This document shows positions 13,115 through 25,034 of a stretch of DNA of 64,000 nt, piece by piece. The position numbers and the translations under genes were made by a program. Source of the stretch: Odontocerum albicorne. Its lineage: Eukaryota > Arthropoda > Insecta > Trichoptera > Odontoceridae. Position 1 is the first letter of the stretch. Each line of letters opens with the position of its first letter. The notes under the pieces are model-generated. The model worked only from the letters and a program-made list of their open reading frames with translations. It ran no database searches and was not told the DNA's origin. The DNA lies in assembly GCA_949825065.1 (NCBI GenBank), contig OX463844.1, positions 29,384,076-29,448,075 of the forward strand. Reading direction: 5' to 3'.

Positions 13115-13200
13115 GTGTTACCCTAATTGGTGAGGTGAAAATCTTGAAACCGGTAGGGTTATACCGTTATATAAAGTGGAATAAACAGTCTTTGACTTAA
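13115..13200 (+). repeat. Hairpin repeat (family H) copy 1
   Basis: Contains GGTGAGGTGAAAATCTTGAAA, then the hairpin CGGTAGGGTTATACCG (5-bp stem, 6-base loop), then AAAGTGGAATAAACAGT. The same blocks occur at 23775-23982 (twice, inverted) and 52637-52735. See the palindrome entry for the possible hammerhead-like core. In this copy the upstream core is degraded (CCTAATTGG in place of CCTGAAGA). Confidence 0.7.
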
Positions 13201-13420
13201 ATAACAAAAAAAATACGATGTTTTTTAACTATAAATAACAAAAAAAAAGTAATATGAATTTTTTTAAATGATAATTTAATTGTACTACACTTGCTTTGTA
13301 CTCGTATATTGTGCATTTTGCAAGGATTATTGCACTTAGATATTTTTAATCAATCAATTAATTTAAAGGTGTGTTTATAAAAAAACAGACAGGATGTTTT
13401 AGGTACCAGTGAAAAAAATC

Positions 13421-13534
13421 GAAACCAGCGGATAGAAGAAAAGGTTTCCACAAAAATTGAAACCAGCGGATGGAAGATAAGGCTTTCACAAAAGTCGAAA
13501 CCAGCGGATGGAAGATGAGGTTTTCACAAAAATA
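13421..13534 (+). repeat. 38-bp tandem repeat, 3 copies
   Basis: Units begin GAAACCAGCGGATGGAAGAT at 13421, 13459 and 13497. Copies differ at only a few bases. The array lies about 220 bases downstream of a family-H repeat, and its GATGAGG...GAAACC order is reminiscent of that family. Confidence 0.9.
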
Positions 13535-13539
13535 CGACA

Positions 13540-14935
13540 AAATTCGTCTTTAGTATTGTAGATTATCAGAATAATCATGATGTTGTTTCACAACGCCTTC
13601 AGTTAGTTATTATACCCATATAAAGGATTTGACCAAGTTCATGAAATACAACTAATGTTAAGAGTCAATCTATTTATGAGCTTTAAAAATGTTTAGTGTG
13701 TTATACAAAAATACCAATTTGCAATCGATTCAACCTCTCAATTTGAGTACAAAGATTTTTAAATTACTCCAAAAAAATAATGGATAAGGTAGGTTTCCCC
13801 GCTATAGGGGTAATGCAATGCAAATCGTAGTGATGAAGCTTATGAAAAACAAATTCCAATTTTCTACGTACAGTTGGTTCCCACTGAAAGCTGCGATGCA
13901 AAATTTGTTGGAGATTTGCGTAAAATGAAAAGCCGGGCTACGAGTACTCAGCTGTAATATTGCTTTCATAATATTTGCGTTATTGAGCCTGTAAACCCAA
14001 AACATGAACTTGGACTCTACATTTTGCCAGAGATTTACATAGATTCTGGTAATTTTAACAAGCTGTTTCAAATTTTAATACTTACATAAAAAATTACCAA
14101 TACCTAATATTTTGAAAAAAAATTATCTTAAAGAGCTCTTTTTGCATATATTTTATGTAAGAAAGAAATATGTGCCAGTACAAAAGGCCTCAATGTAAAA
14201 CAAATAGATAATCCACAGGAAATCGAACTAAAAAAATCGGTTAAAGGTATCACCAGGTGAGTACTTTTAACATGGTTTTATCATTTCTTTAGATGTTAAA
14301 CGAAATTGTTGTTGAGTAATAAACCAACCATATGTAACTTTTTTAAGCCAGTTTACCCGCAAATATTTGTAAAACGTAATATTGCATTACACTTTTATTA
14401 AAATATAAATGTTATTCATATGGGAAATTCACTTAATCGAATTCGCTAAACTTGACGTTCATATTTGAAAATATTTATATAAGATAAGTTTTAATCAAAC
14501 GTGTTATAAATAAATAAATTCATTCAACAAAACACCCTGAACTGTAATATTGTGTATTGTTAAAAAATGTGATTAGAGGAATAATCAATTCTTTTTAATT
14601 CTAAACACATCTATAACATTACCAAAACATTAAAATGTCAACGTAAATCATATTAAATAAATATATACTCGTATATATGATACGAGCATGATAAAAAGGT
14701 GAAGGTATAAAAATGGCATGGAATCAGGGAATTACTAAAAAGACAAAGAGCTTAATGTACTCGTAATTTGGTATGCAATATCCTTTTATTTTAATTTTAT
14801 TTTGTAATCTATTTCATTTTCGTTGTTTGCAATAACACATTGTAAAGTTTTTACTAAATAAAAATCTCTTTCAAACAACCAGAAAGATGTCAATGAGGCA
14901 TTATGGGAAAACCAAATTAGAACCGTTTATTGTTC
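13540..14935. other. AT-rich noncoding stretch
   Basis: No gene or recognisable element seen. Confidence 0.5.
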
Positions 14936-14937
14936 AA

Positions 14938-15010
14938 TTGGTCTCTAGCTGGAATCGAATCCACAATCTTCGGGTGATAAACAGTTATCTTTCCAATTAG
15001 GTCATGAAGA
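14938..15010 (-). repeat. tRNA-like SINE head
   Basis: On the minus strand, TGACCTAATTGGAAAGATAA (A-box-like) is followed by GTGGATTCGATTCCAGC (B box) at tRNA spacing. There is no convincing acceptor stem, so it is a SINE head remnant rather than a tRNA gene. Confidence 0.5.
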
Positions 15011-18000
15011 TGTTTTTTTAATGAAATTATATAGATATCACTGGAAAAAAATGCAAATATGGTGTTTTTTGTTTAGAAAAATGATTTGGTAATTGTTATT
15101 TTAAATCTTAGGTATATAGAAATTATCCGTACATGAACATTCCTAGTATACTTTAATACCATTAAAAAGAGATTAAAAACTAAAATGTATGTAAGCTTTT
15201 ATCTGTGAAATAATTCACTGAATTTTCGTATAATCTATTAGTTCAGATAATACCTCAAAATTAAACCTAATAATAATTGGATCAAATCATCGTGAATATT
15301 ATTCTCAAAGAAATCTTTCACTAATTCCATTCTGGGGCTATTTTACCCATTCCTACGCAGTGTTTGGGGAAGGGGGTGAACCCCAGTTATGGCCAGTATT
15401 CCACAAGACCAGAGTAAATTCTATGATTATCTTATCGAAATGCAGAGTTAACCAGAGTTAACTGTCGGACCATAAAGTTTTGTGCTCGGCCCGGCCTAAA
15501 GCGCTTAGTGGAACTCTAAGACAAATCGGAAATTCATTGTTTTAGACCCCATTAATACGGGGTAAGGCAATGGATTGTCGATTGAAAGTTACTTTTTTGT
15601 TATATTTTTTATAAATCTGAACAGAATTTCCTCGCGCTGAATCATTTCAAAATAGTTTTTTTTTTCAGTTGATATAAATATTCAATTATTACTTAAATAT
15701 TCAGTTACTGGAAAATGTTTTAATTAGCTAATTTGAGTAATAAAAGCAAATATTTAAAGGGTAATTATGCATTCACCAAAAAACGTCTTGTATTATGACG
15801 TAAAACAATAAGAATAAAACAGAAATTCAGTAAAACGTTCATATTTATGTAAAATAGAATTATTTTTAAGCATTTAACTTCATTTTATGAATATGATAGT
15901 TTTAAATTGTATTATAAACGGTGTATTAAAGAAAGCCAAAATATCGGCTCTTGATATTTGTATCTAAACCTCAAAATTGATTCATTGACTTTTGAATACT
16001 TAGAGACTGCGAAGCAAGTTATTATATTTACCATAAACCCATACAAACTGATTATTGAAATTATTAATATCTTACGATAGACAAAAATAAGGTAAGAAGA
16101 ACCTTTTTGCATTTTAACATCTAGTTGGAATAATAAAAACCCTAGAAAATTTATAAAAATTTAAGATATTGTAAATATTTAGTTTGATGCCAGTAAATTT
16201 AGGTCATAACTCAAATCACCTACTACCAATAAAAAATAGAAAGTCAATCAACGTAATAGGCTTCACTTTAAGAATACCACGACAAACGAGCATCTAAAGA
16301 AAAATATCATGTACCTAAAGTTTTTTTCATTTTATTCGTAACGGTAACTTAGAAGTGTAAAGATTAAAAATTACTTCGATGGATAAAAACTTATAATATG
16401 ATTTGATTCTCAATGATACCTGAAAAAAATATCATTCTAAAAAAAAATTCATCTGTTAAAAATGCTCGCGTGTTAGACGTTTAAAAGTATCATTGCTTCT
16501 TACAGCGCGACACTGTTAACATGTACGTTGACAAATTGTAAGATTTTTGCCTATTTCAGTGGTTCTTACCCCGAAGATTTGATTAATTAGAAGATAATGT
16601 TGTCTCTCGGTAATTCTCTTCAATATGTCAGCATATCCAACTCAGATAAGTCGAGGAATATCAAACGAATGAATTAAAGGACACACGGAAAAATAAATAT
16701 AAATTGTAATTAAGGATACACAACCTTGGCGCATCTGATAGGAAATTATCAAAATAAAATAGTGTTCAACATAATAATGGGAAATATACAAGGCAAACAA
16801 ATGACTCGCTAGAATAAAATAATCTGGCTACAGAATTCACCGGAGTAATTTTACTTCTATGGTTACCAAGCACCATCGAGGGTAGAAATGCTGAAAAGAA
16901 GAAATATATATAAAAAAAAACCCTAAAATTATTATCAACATCTCTGAATCTAGATAGTGAGCAACAGTTTACCGACAATTTTATCTATTTGAAAAATCAA
17001 TTTCCTTTCTCTTGTTAAATTTTTCTTCGGCCTTTTACCAGAGACTACATTTATCCCTCGAGAATCATTAATCTACAATTTCGCAGAATTATCTTTTTAT
17101 ATAGAGTCCGTCCCGCATTTGGTGTCGTACAGTTGATAACCCCTGGCCGGTCGGCTTGGGCTCGCGTGACACGCTTATCAACCCCTTAAACGACGATAAA
17201 TGTATTTACTGGGTGATAAAAATGTTTGAAATATGCTCACACAGCCTCGCTGGGCGTGCAGTGGCTACTTTAGTTCTAGTACAACCCAGAAAAAAGTTAA
17301 TAATACAGCCCAGATTAAAATAAATGTAAAGCCTTAAAATATTCATGAAAACGAGAGGTTTGTTCATTAAAAATAATACGAAGAAAAAAACAAATATTCT
17401 GAGTTATGTATATATTTTGAATACTCAAGATAGGTAGTTCTTTGATTTAAGTAAACGAAATGTCATAATACATTACCTTCGTCATAATTTCATGCCAAGT
17501 ACACTACTCAACATTGATTTTGCATCTCGCAAAAGATATATAATTTTGAAAGTATTGTTAATTTGGGCCTTCTTTAATTTTGGAAGTCTTTTACGTAGGG
17601 GTTTAGATAAAATATGTTTTTCTATTCTTTTACCTTCTTTTTTATTTTTTGAAAGATAATACGTAACATATATTTTTGTTTGGAAAAATATATTTTGTTT
17701 GGCAAATGAAAAACTTCAACCAAGCACATAAATTATTTCACAATTAAAAGCGGGAGTAAATGAGGAAAAATATATCAGATTTAGAACTGTACTTCTACAC
17801 CTGTAAGTTTGAAAAAGATCAGTGTTATACAGGAAAGGCACGTTTTATCTTATCAACACTCAGAAGCAAGAGAATCAATAAGAAAAAAGTCGAGAGTGGG
17901 TGTTGTAACATGCAAAGATACTTTTTAGTTGGGTTAATCATACTGTGCTCTTGTATTTCAAACAATATCAATTCAGACAGTGAATAAGTTGTGATCATCA

Positions 18001-18050
18001 ATTGTATTCATGTGTATTACTGTAAAAATGTACACGTTAATTATGTTATA
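15010..18050. other. Noncoding stretch with two GC-richer blocks
   Basis: No gene was recognised. Bases 15330-15570 and 17100-17290 are GC-richer than their surroundings. The second contains inverted GTTGATAACCCC / TTATCAACCCC words, which may form a loose stem. Neither resembles a known repeat to me. Confidence 0.4.
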
Positions 18051-18053
18051 CAA

Positions 18054-18974
18054 CAGGGTGGCCACTAAAAGACTGGAGGGTTTGAAAAAGTCATAACTTG
18101 TTCATTTTCAATTTTTGTTACAGCTTATAGAGCATCCCTTGGAGATTAAAATTGCTACGTAGGAAGTCCAGCAACGAGCGAAACTCATTGAGTTTTTCTA
18201 TTCCAGTGAAAGATTAATTATTGAAACTCAGAGAAAATACCGGCAACATTTTAATGTCAGAGTATCTCTTAGCGATAGCATGATTCGGAACCTAATCGCC
18301 CGGTTTGAAAGAACTGGATCAGTCGGCGATCATCCGGAAAGAGGTTCTAGGCGCACTGTGTGCACTGACGCAATGGTTAAATCTGTACGGCAGAGTGTCC
18401 TTGAGGATCCATCTGCCTCTACCCGTCGTCGCTCTGGTCAACTAGGCATTGCCAGAGCGTCGTTTCTGGATTTCGAAACTGGATTTAAAAATGTTTCCAT
18501 ACAAGATTCAAATAGTCTAAGTTTTACTACCCCAAGATACTCAGCAGCGCCTGCAGTACGCCATTCAATTTCAACACCTAGCCAGAGATAGCAACAACTT
18601 TTTGAACAACTTGATAATGAGTGATGAGGCCCATTTTTATTTAAACGGGTATATGAACGAACAAAACTGCAGATTTCAAGGTACTGAGAATCCCAAGGAA
18701 TTACATCAGCATCAATTGCATCCCCAAAAATGCACTGTTTGGTGCGGTGTTATGGTTGAAAGAGTTATCGGCCCCTATTTCTTTGAACATAAGAAACGTC
18801 AGCCAGAAATAATCAACGGGGCCCTGTACAGGACAATGCTTGAAAATGTTTTACGTCCAACGGACGAAGATAATCAGGTTCCAACAGGATGGAGCTACTG
18901 CGCATACTGCCAGGGTGACGATGGACGAGAGTTATTGTTATTTTATATAATTCAGTCTTTCAGTGGCCACCCTA
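18054..18974 (+). mobile_element. Tc1/mariner-like DNA transposon, internally deleted
   Basis: The left end is CAGGGTGGCCACTAAAAG (from 18054). The right end, CAGTGGCCACCCTA (18961-18974), is its inverted complement over about 12 bases. TA follows the right end directly, as expected for this superfamily, but the left boundary is less clear. At about 0.92 kb the copy is shorter than a complete member. It carries the broken transposase annotated separately. Confidence 0.75.
18166..18957 (+). pseudogene. Tc1/mariner-like transposase, frameshifted and truncated
   Basis: Homology starts at about 18166, upstream of the first ATG in the frame (18280). An N-terminal helix-turn-helix region contains KLIEFFYSSERLIIETQRKY and IRNLIARFERTGSVGDHPE. 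A frameshift near 18480, then an in-frame TAA near 18519, interrupt it. Homology resumes with NNLIMSDEAHFYLNGYMNEQ, including the first catalytic Asp (in SDEAHF), then QLHPQKCTVWCGVM and ERVIGPYFFEH. The segments with the second and third acidic catalytic residues are missing, replaced by an abrupt join to the right terminus. It cannot encode active transposase. Confidence 0.85.
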
Positions 18975-18989
18975 TACTTAGTGGGAAAA

Positions 18990-20290
18990 ACACCTTTACA
19001 CAGAATTAATCAGCCTAAAACTAAGAATAATCACTTATAAATAAATATAGTGTTGAATAATGTTATTAATATTCCTTTATTTCCTGAAATATCTAGTTAC
19101 CTCCCTAAACCATAAATTACTACTTCAGCACAGTAAAATATATCTTGTGTGTATATTACATATGTGTATAACAACAATTCAAAAAGTGGTTCCGGAGTAT
19201 TTAAAACACTGAACTGATAAATAAAGTTCACATTGCCGGCGTCCCTGTTGTAAGGTGTTAAAGGAATTTATTTTTGAATGGCCTTTCATATTTAAAAAAT
19301 ATCTATCATGTGTTTGTAATGGTTAAACGAGACCAAAAGAGAAAATGCGTAGGCACAGCTGATATAACGGGGTTGTAAATTAAATGGAACCCTTCATTTT
19401 ACGTCATTCAATAAATATTGGAGGTTTCTAATTTTTACTTCGTATTTAATAATACAATAATGTATTTTTGACCATATAGAAAGCAAGTTTCCAAAATAAG
19501 TATTAATACTGGCGAATAGTTTTTTTCACACAATAACGAGGTTGTCTGTGGAGCTAACTTATTATATCAACATTTTTTGTAAATTATAGAAACATGAAGT
19601 GTCATCTATGTCGTGTGTGATGTGCACTTCGTTCGTAATCTACGCTTTTCTCTAAATTTCTTTTTAAACTAAATCTTTTGTTGTAAATAAAAACAAAGCT
19701 TCCGGTTTTTTAAACAAATTTCCAATTTATTGAATCGTTAAACTTATACATACAATTGATAAAATACATTTTCAATAACCTTATCATTGCGTTTTATCAG
19801 AACAAGTTTTCCGTATAGAGAATTTTATCAATACAAAAATTATAAAATTAGTGTTTGGATAACAAAACGAAACCAGTTTTTGTAAAATTATTTAATGTAC
19901 ATAATTTTGAATATGTAATTAATTAACGATAAACATAATAATGTGATACGTGATATTGCAAATTAGATGTTATGTGTTCAGGCTCTAAGAAATTATACGA
20001 TTGCCCATGTCATGTTGGACACGTTAACATTCATATTTTTGTTTCATAATATGGTCTTGAATTGCCTGAAAAATATTAACTGAATACTTCAAAAGTTTAA
20101 GTTTAGATTTTATTATCCTCACTTTTTTCATCTTGGATCCTTTTATTATATTTATTGTATTAATTTGATTATATACTAAAAAAAAAAAATTTTGGATAAC
20201 AAATGTATTATGTCTCTATTCACACATGTGTGGCAGTGAATTTTAAAAATAAGTGCCGTTACTATCGATCAAATCAGGGGCTTAAAGATT
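18990..20290. other. AT-rich noncoding stretch
   Basis: No gene or recognisable element seen. Confidence 0.5.
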
Positions 20291-20790
20291 ATCAGCTTTC
20301 TATCGACATCTTAACATATTTCATTTATTGGCTGATATACGAGTATGGTAGTCATAAATATTGCCATATTGGTCCACTTCTAAAAGTCTACACTGGTTTA
20401 AGTATCATGAATGAATTGATTTCGAACTTAGTCTCTTTGTATTCAAGTTCCTTAATGGGTTGTCTTCATTGTTTCTTTCGAATTTACGTCTGAGGGGTGT
20501 TCTTTTGGAGAGAAATAAAACCTCAAGGTTGATTTGTTCTTCATTTAATAAGTTGGTTATTCCAAATCAATCCCATAAGACGGATATTTTAATAGAGCTT
20601 TGGCTGTTGCTCATCCTGTGGCGTGCAATGGTCTGTCTTCTAGTGTCAGAGATAAGGATGGCGTGTGCCGTTTCTGGGAGAACTTAAAGACAATCCTTTT
20701 TGGGGAGGACTTATCAAAGTTTATGAGTGGGTTCGAAACTTAAGTTAGAGCGCCTTTAAGGAGAGTCTGCTCTCTAAGCGGCGCTATATA
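20290..20790 (+). repeat. Unclassified dispersed repeat (family D)
   Basis: Bases 20385-20515 (AAAGTCTACACTGGTTTAAG onward) match 55997-56128. Bases 20600-20760 (GAGCTTTGGCTGTTGCTCAT...GGCGTGTGC...) match 28335-28450. The GCTCTCTAAGCGGCGCTA block near 20770 matches about 27923-27943. Three partial copies in one window show a repeat family. I recognise no protein, though LINE 3' sequence is likely. The open frames here (20203-20493 and 20460-20687) are probably remnants. Confidence 0.6.
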
Positions 20791-20799
20791 AATCTTTTT

Positions 20800-22970
20800 T
20801 TATTATTCGGTAACACAAGCAACACAATTTTAACAATTAAATAGGATGCTTATTTAGTTGAATACGCACTGATTTAAATTAATATTTATATCGATTTTTT
20901 GACACTATTTTGCGGTCAAAAGTCACGAAACGTTTTAATGTAACATGTCTCATATAGTGGAAACATTAAAATATGTCTGCCTATACTACTTTAAAGAAAT
21001 TTTATTCCATGCAAGTTATCCGATTATTTTAAAAGTTCAGATAATGTACTCGTAAATGTAAAACTTTCTATCAATAGTATGTTATTTATTAATACTCAGA
21101 CTTATAAAATAAAATTAAAGAATTTCAAAACATTTGTAAGAAGTAAATCAGTTGGGTCAACATACAAAAAAAAAAACAAAGTCATCATCATCGTTATCAC
21201 TGGATGTCCCTTTTGAATAAGATAAATATAATAACTCTCCACTTCATTCTGTCCTGGCACTCTCACTTCTACCACGTTCATAGATCTCACCATACTTTCC
21301 TATTAGTAAGGTTTTTCTTTCTTTAAAAAATTTGATTAATTTGGTCGTGCCACGTTTTCTAGGTCCTTTACACACGGTTCGAATCTTCTGTACTAATCGT
21401 ATATATATTTCATGTAAATATTTTATCTCCCAGATACCATATTAGTAACGTGTTATTACGTCACGTACCTCGGAGCCAACACTGCTAATGTGTTAACATA
21501 ATATAAAGTGTAATTATATATCTAATAGGGATAGTTTACTGTCACTGAACGTAAACTGTTACTGGTGAATCTACAACTTTACAAAACTTATCAGTGAATT
21601 TGTACTACAGTGTTCACATTCAATAGTGAAAGAATATTTCAATTGTTCGTCCTCAGCGAACGTTATGAAATATAAACATCCATGCGCAGCTACGGTTCTT
21701 AAACTTTAAAATGTGAAATTCTGATGTGTAAATGCAAGACGAAATACTTGATGCGAACGGAACGTCCTAATTTTTTGACTTACTATAAAAACGTTAATTC
21801 AAAGAAATTGTATTTTTTTTTAAGTGACTTTTCATATACTCAGTTTGTAAAGGTTAACTACAGAGAGGAAATACAACCACTAAATGAATATAAATTTATT
21901 ATTTTCAAACTAACCAACAGTTTGATTCTAATTCTTGGATTACTTTGGAAAAGTCAATTTATTTCATATTCTCGAATTACTTTTGTCAGGCAATAGTCAT
22001 TTACAATCACTCCACTTCCCTGTGACACATACGAGTTCGTCCACAGTTTACAATTAAAAAAGGTTTCAACCTACGTTAAGATATAATGTCTAAAGCAAAC
22101 CTCAGAAACATCGATAATTATTTTTATGATTTACCCCATCTACTTGTTATTTACTTTCCGATTTATTATGTTCCTTCGGAGTAAGTGTCTAAATCTCGAA
22201 CAGCGGGATTTATTGCGCCTCCATATAATATCCTTCGCTCATTAATTCGTTTGTTCGTTGTGTTGTTATTAATGCCTTCCAATTAAGGACAAAAGGCTCA
22301 TAAATTGATTTATATTTTTTTTCATTAATATATCTTAACGCCCGTAATCCATTTTGAAGCTAATGACAAATTATCGTACAAATAACGGTCACTAAATTCG
22401 ACCCTTAAATAAGAAAGTAACGTATTTTTATGATTTTATTTTACTGCCCTGGACATAAAAGTTTTATAGGGCTATTTTATTTAAGAAGAGAATACACACA
22501 ATCCTTCGGATGGAAGAATGTAAATACTTTTATGCCTACCTCTACCTACTGAAAGTAAATAAATGTTCTAATCTGGTACCATGAAATTTTTTTTATATAG
22601 CCAAATCCATTATAGACATTAAAAACGTTTATAAAAAGATTTTTTTACACAAAATATTTTTTGAAATTCAAGTTCGGAAGTTTAAAATAAATGAATGGAT
22701 TATTTAGAATTCAGAAATGTTAATTTTTATGTAAGATAACATGAGTTTTCACTAATTTGTACGCTTTTTTACAAGTACAGATTATACTTTATAAATGGTA
22801 GAAAAAAATGTTTGATCGAATTTTATTAAACACGTAATAAAACGTTAAAAAATTAACAGTAACTGCGATTGAGAACAAGTTTGGTTTAGCAATAAAGATT
22901 GAATTAAAGAAAGTAAAAAATGGTACTAAAAGATGGTTTAAGACCAAAAAAACTAAAAAAACAAATATAT
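20800..22970. other. AT-rich noncoding stretch
   Basis: No gene recognised. About 22170-22290 is slightly richer in G+C and non-repetitive. Confidence 0.45.
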
Positions 22971-22974
22971 TATG

Positions 22975-23185
22975 TCAATGTCAGTAGAAGGTGTTGTAGA
23001 GGAAGAAAATATAATACAATGATTGGATCAATTGAATGGTATTTTGAAGAAAGGAAATTCGAGAAGTCAGAGATCTCGTAAGAGTTGTATAAGAAGGTGT
23101 ACGAATGTCAACGAGACGAAATATATGTATCAAGGTAGGTAAGTTTTCTATTCCCTCCGTCTGCCTCAACAGGGTACGCATATAT
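22975..23185 (+). pseudogene. LINE reverse transcriptase C-terminal fragment
   Basis: The frame reads LDQLNGILKKGNSRSQRSRK and then SCIRRCTNVNETKYMYQ. This is the terminal segment of a LINE ORF (consensus style: W-L-D-Q-L-N-x-I, then S-C-x-R-R, then a short K/R stretch and YP). The same segment occurs at 25430-25600, 59520-59610 and 63250-63420. It is truncated on both sides and lacks catalytic motifs. Confidence 0.65.
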
Positions 23186-23189
23186 TTAT

Positions 23190-23770
23190 GTAGCTATAAG
23201 GAGCTATAACATATAAATTTCAAAAGTCGATACGCAAACATAAAAATTAAGTGAATGAAACATTATTGCGAAAGTTTTATACTTTGTAAAAGTAATTTCT
23301 AAGTAACTATAAAGTTTCGAATGCCTTCTGGTGCTGGAAAAGTCATTCAAAGAAAATGTTCATACTCTTGACTCAGTGTGATAGAGGGCCGTATTATTTT
23401 AATAGCGTCAACACTCGATTGCCATTAGACTCCTCTCTCCCAAGCCCCTAGCCTATTCGATTGATTGTGATTTTATAGATTGTGTTGACAAAGGAACTAA
23501 CTTATCTGCAATTGAGATTTTGAACTTTTGGAAAAGTTCAAGTCACAAAGTTACATTACAAACACATTTTGAGCAGAAGTGACAGATGGCAGATTTATTG
23601 ATTCAGTGGAATATTTTATTTATTTTCTACTCAATTAAAATGAATAAAAAATATATTTTGTGGTTAAACCACATTTACAAAAAAAACTCAATTTTATGAA
23701 GTAAAATCCTTGTCAACTTTGATTCTTTATGTTGTTTATAGTTAAGGCATTAACGTTGTGGAGGTTTAAA
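23190..23770. other. Noncoding stretch
   Basis: No gene or recognisable element seen. Confidence 0.5.
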
Positions 23771-23774
23771 GACA

Positions 23775-23982
23775 TTGTAATTTATTTTTAACAAACACTG
23801 TTTATTCCACTTTTTTATGACGGTATAACCCTACCGGTTTCAAGGCTTTCACCTCATCTTCAGGGGAGCGTAAACAAGTCTTGTTTACGCTCCCCTGAAG
23901 ATGAGGTGAAAGCCTTGAAACCGGTAGGGTTATACCGTCATAAAAAAGTGGAATAACCAGTGTTTGTTAAAATAAATTACAA
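23775..23982. repeat. 208-bp near-perfect palindrome made of two inverted family-H repeats
   Basis: The arms (about 23775-23877 and 23881-23982) are complementary apart from one mismatch and one single-base indel, around a 3-base loop (GTC, 23878-23880). Each arm holds a full family-H unit. On the plus strand of the right arm these are: CTGAAGA (23895-23901), a 4-bp pairing GAGG/CCTT (23903-23906 with 23913-23916), GAAA (23917-23920), a 5-bp hairpin CGGTA/TACCG (23922-23926 with 23933-23937) and then TC (23938-23939). That order matches a hammerhead core (CUGANGA, stem II, GAAA, stem III, UH) with one bulged C. I see no stem I pairing in this copy. Penelope-like elements are known to carry hammerhead motifs and inverted terminal repeats, so a PLE terminus is a reasonable guess. 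Confidence 0.9.
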
Positions 23983-24004
23983 AATTTGATTCTTTAATCT
24001 TAAA

Positions 24005-24345
24005 CCTTAAACTGTGCATTCTGGTATCCCAGCTATCTAAATCTTGGCGACTAATAAACGACTTTTTTAGACTCGTAGGTGCTTTTTTTTATTAAAAAGT
24101 AAAATAAAATTGGTGTTATTTTGATTAACAAGGAAGTAAACCGTGTAATATACATACACGCATGAGTTAAACGTTTTATGGATACTAGGCAAAATTACTT
24201 TGTGTAAATAGAGATGTACAAAGGACTTTTATAAAGTTAGCATCAATTGTCTTTTATTTATTGTTGATATAAATTGTCGCTTGCTGCGCATTCTCATCCC
24301 AGCTCTCTAATTCTCGGCGACTAACAAACGACTTGTAGTTGTTTT
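24005..24345 (+). repeat. Pair of diverged direct repeats
   Basis: A block of about 60 bases (TGTGCATTCTGGTATCCCAG ... GGCGACTAATAAACGACTT) at 24013-24065 recurs at 24277-24332 (TGCGCATTCTCATCCCAGCT ... GGCGACTAACAAACGACTT). Origin unknown. Confidence 0.75.
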
Positions 24346-24599
24346 TATTTTTAATATATGAAGCATTACACCGTATCCCAATGTTTATTAAAAACCATCG
24401 TGCATCTAATATTCTTATACTATTGTATATATGGTATACTTTATTTTATCGTATCACGTCACAACTCCATTGATTTTTAGTTATTTTGTAATGGACGAAT
24501 ATTACTTTCTGATTATTCAAATAGCCTAAAGAAGAAACACAATTTTTCCACTTAATGAACAACAAGGACAAAACACAAGTCAATCTAGAAAAAAGTCTA

Positions 24600-24830
24600 C
24601 ATATTGCCTCAAACGATTTACCTCGTTTCTCAGTTGTGGAGAGTCCTCTCTTCTCGGCTGCCATCACGCCGAGTGACGAAGGACATTAAAGTTAGCAAAT
24701 TACAGCGTTTCCCAGATAATGTTACTTTATTGCCACACTTCGCCGCCATTGGACAAGGCGCCATTAGCGCGCTATCGCGATCATACCGGGGGACCCTCGA
24801 AAATATTTTGTTGACTATTTATTTACGCGC
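24600..24830. other. GC-richer noncoding block
   Basis: Markedly richer in G+C than the flanks, with CpG-containing words (CGCCGCCATTGG, GCGCGCTATCGCG). A frame is open across it (24604-25020), but I see no protein similarity. The inverted CCAAT-type word CCATTGG and the CpG content could fit a promoter or enhancer. Evidence is weak. Confidence 0.3.
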
Positions 24831-25034
24831 TTGGGGAAAAGAGTGGTTATATTGTTTAGTAATGGATGATTTTCAACACACATTTTATCACAAAAAAATA
24901 ATCATCATAATAATTTGTTTCAAAGTTACAAATCGTCATTCCGGTGCCTGTAAAATATGTTTTTTTATTAAACTGGTGACAATATACGATATTAATAAAT
25001 TAGGGATATATGATATGTGAACTTAAGGTAGATG

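Noticed and set aside
24604..25020. 138-residue open frame as an exon
   Set aside because: No similarity, low-complexity C-terminal end, no convincing splice or start context, and it runs into a decayed LINE.
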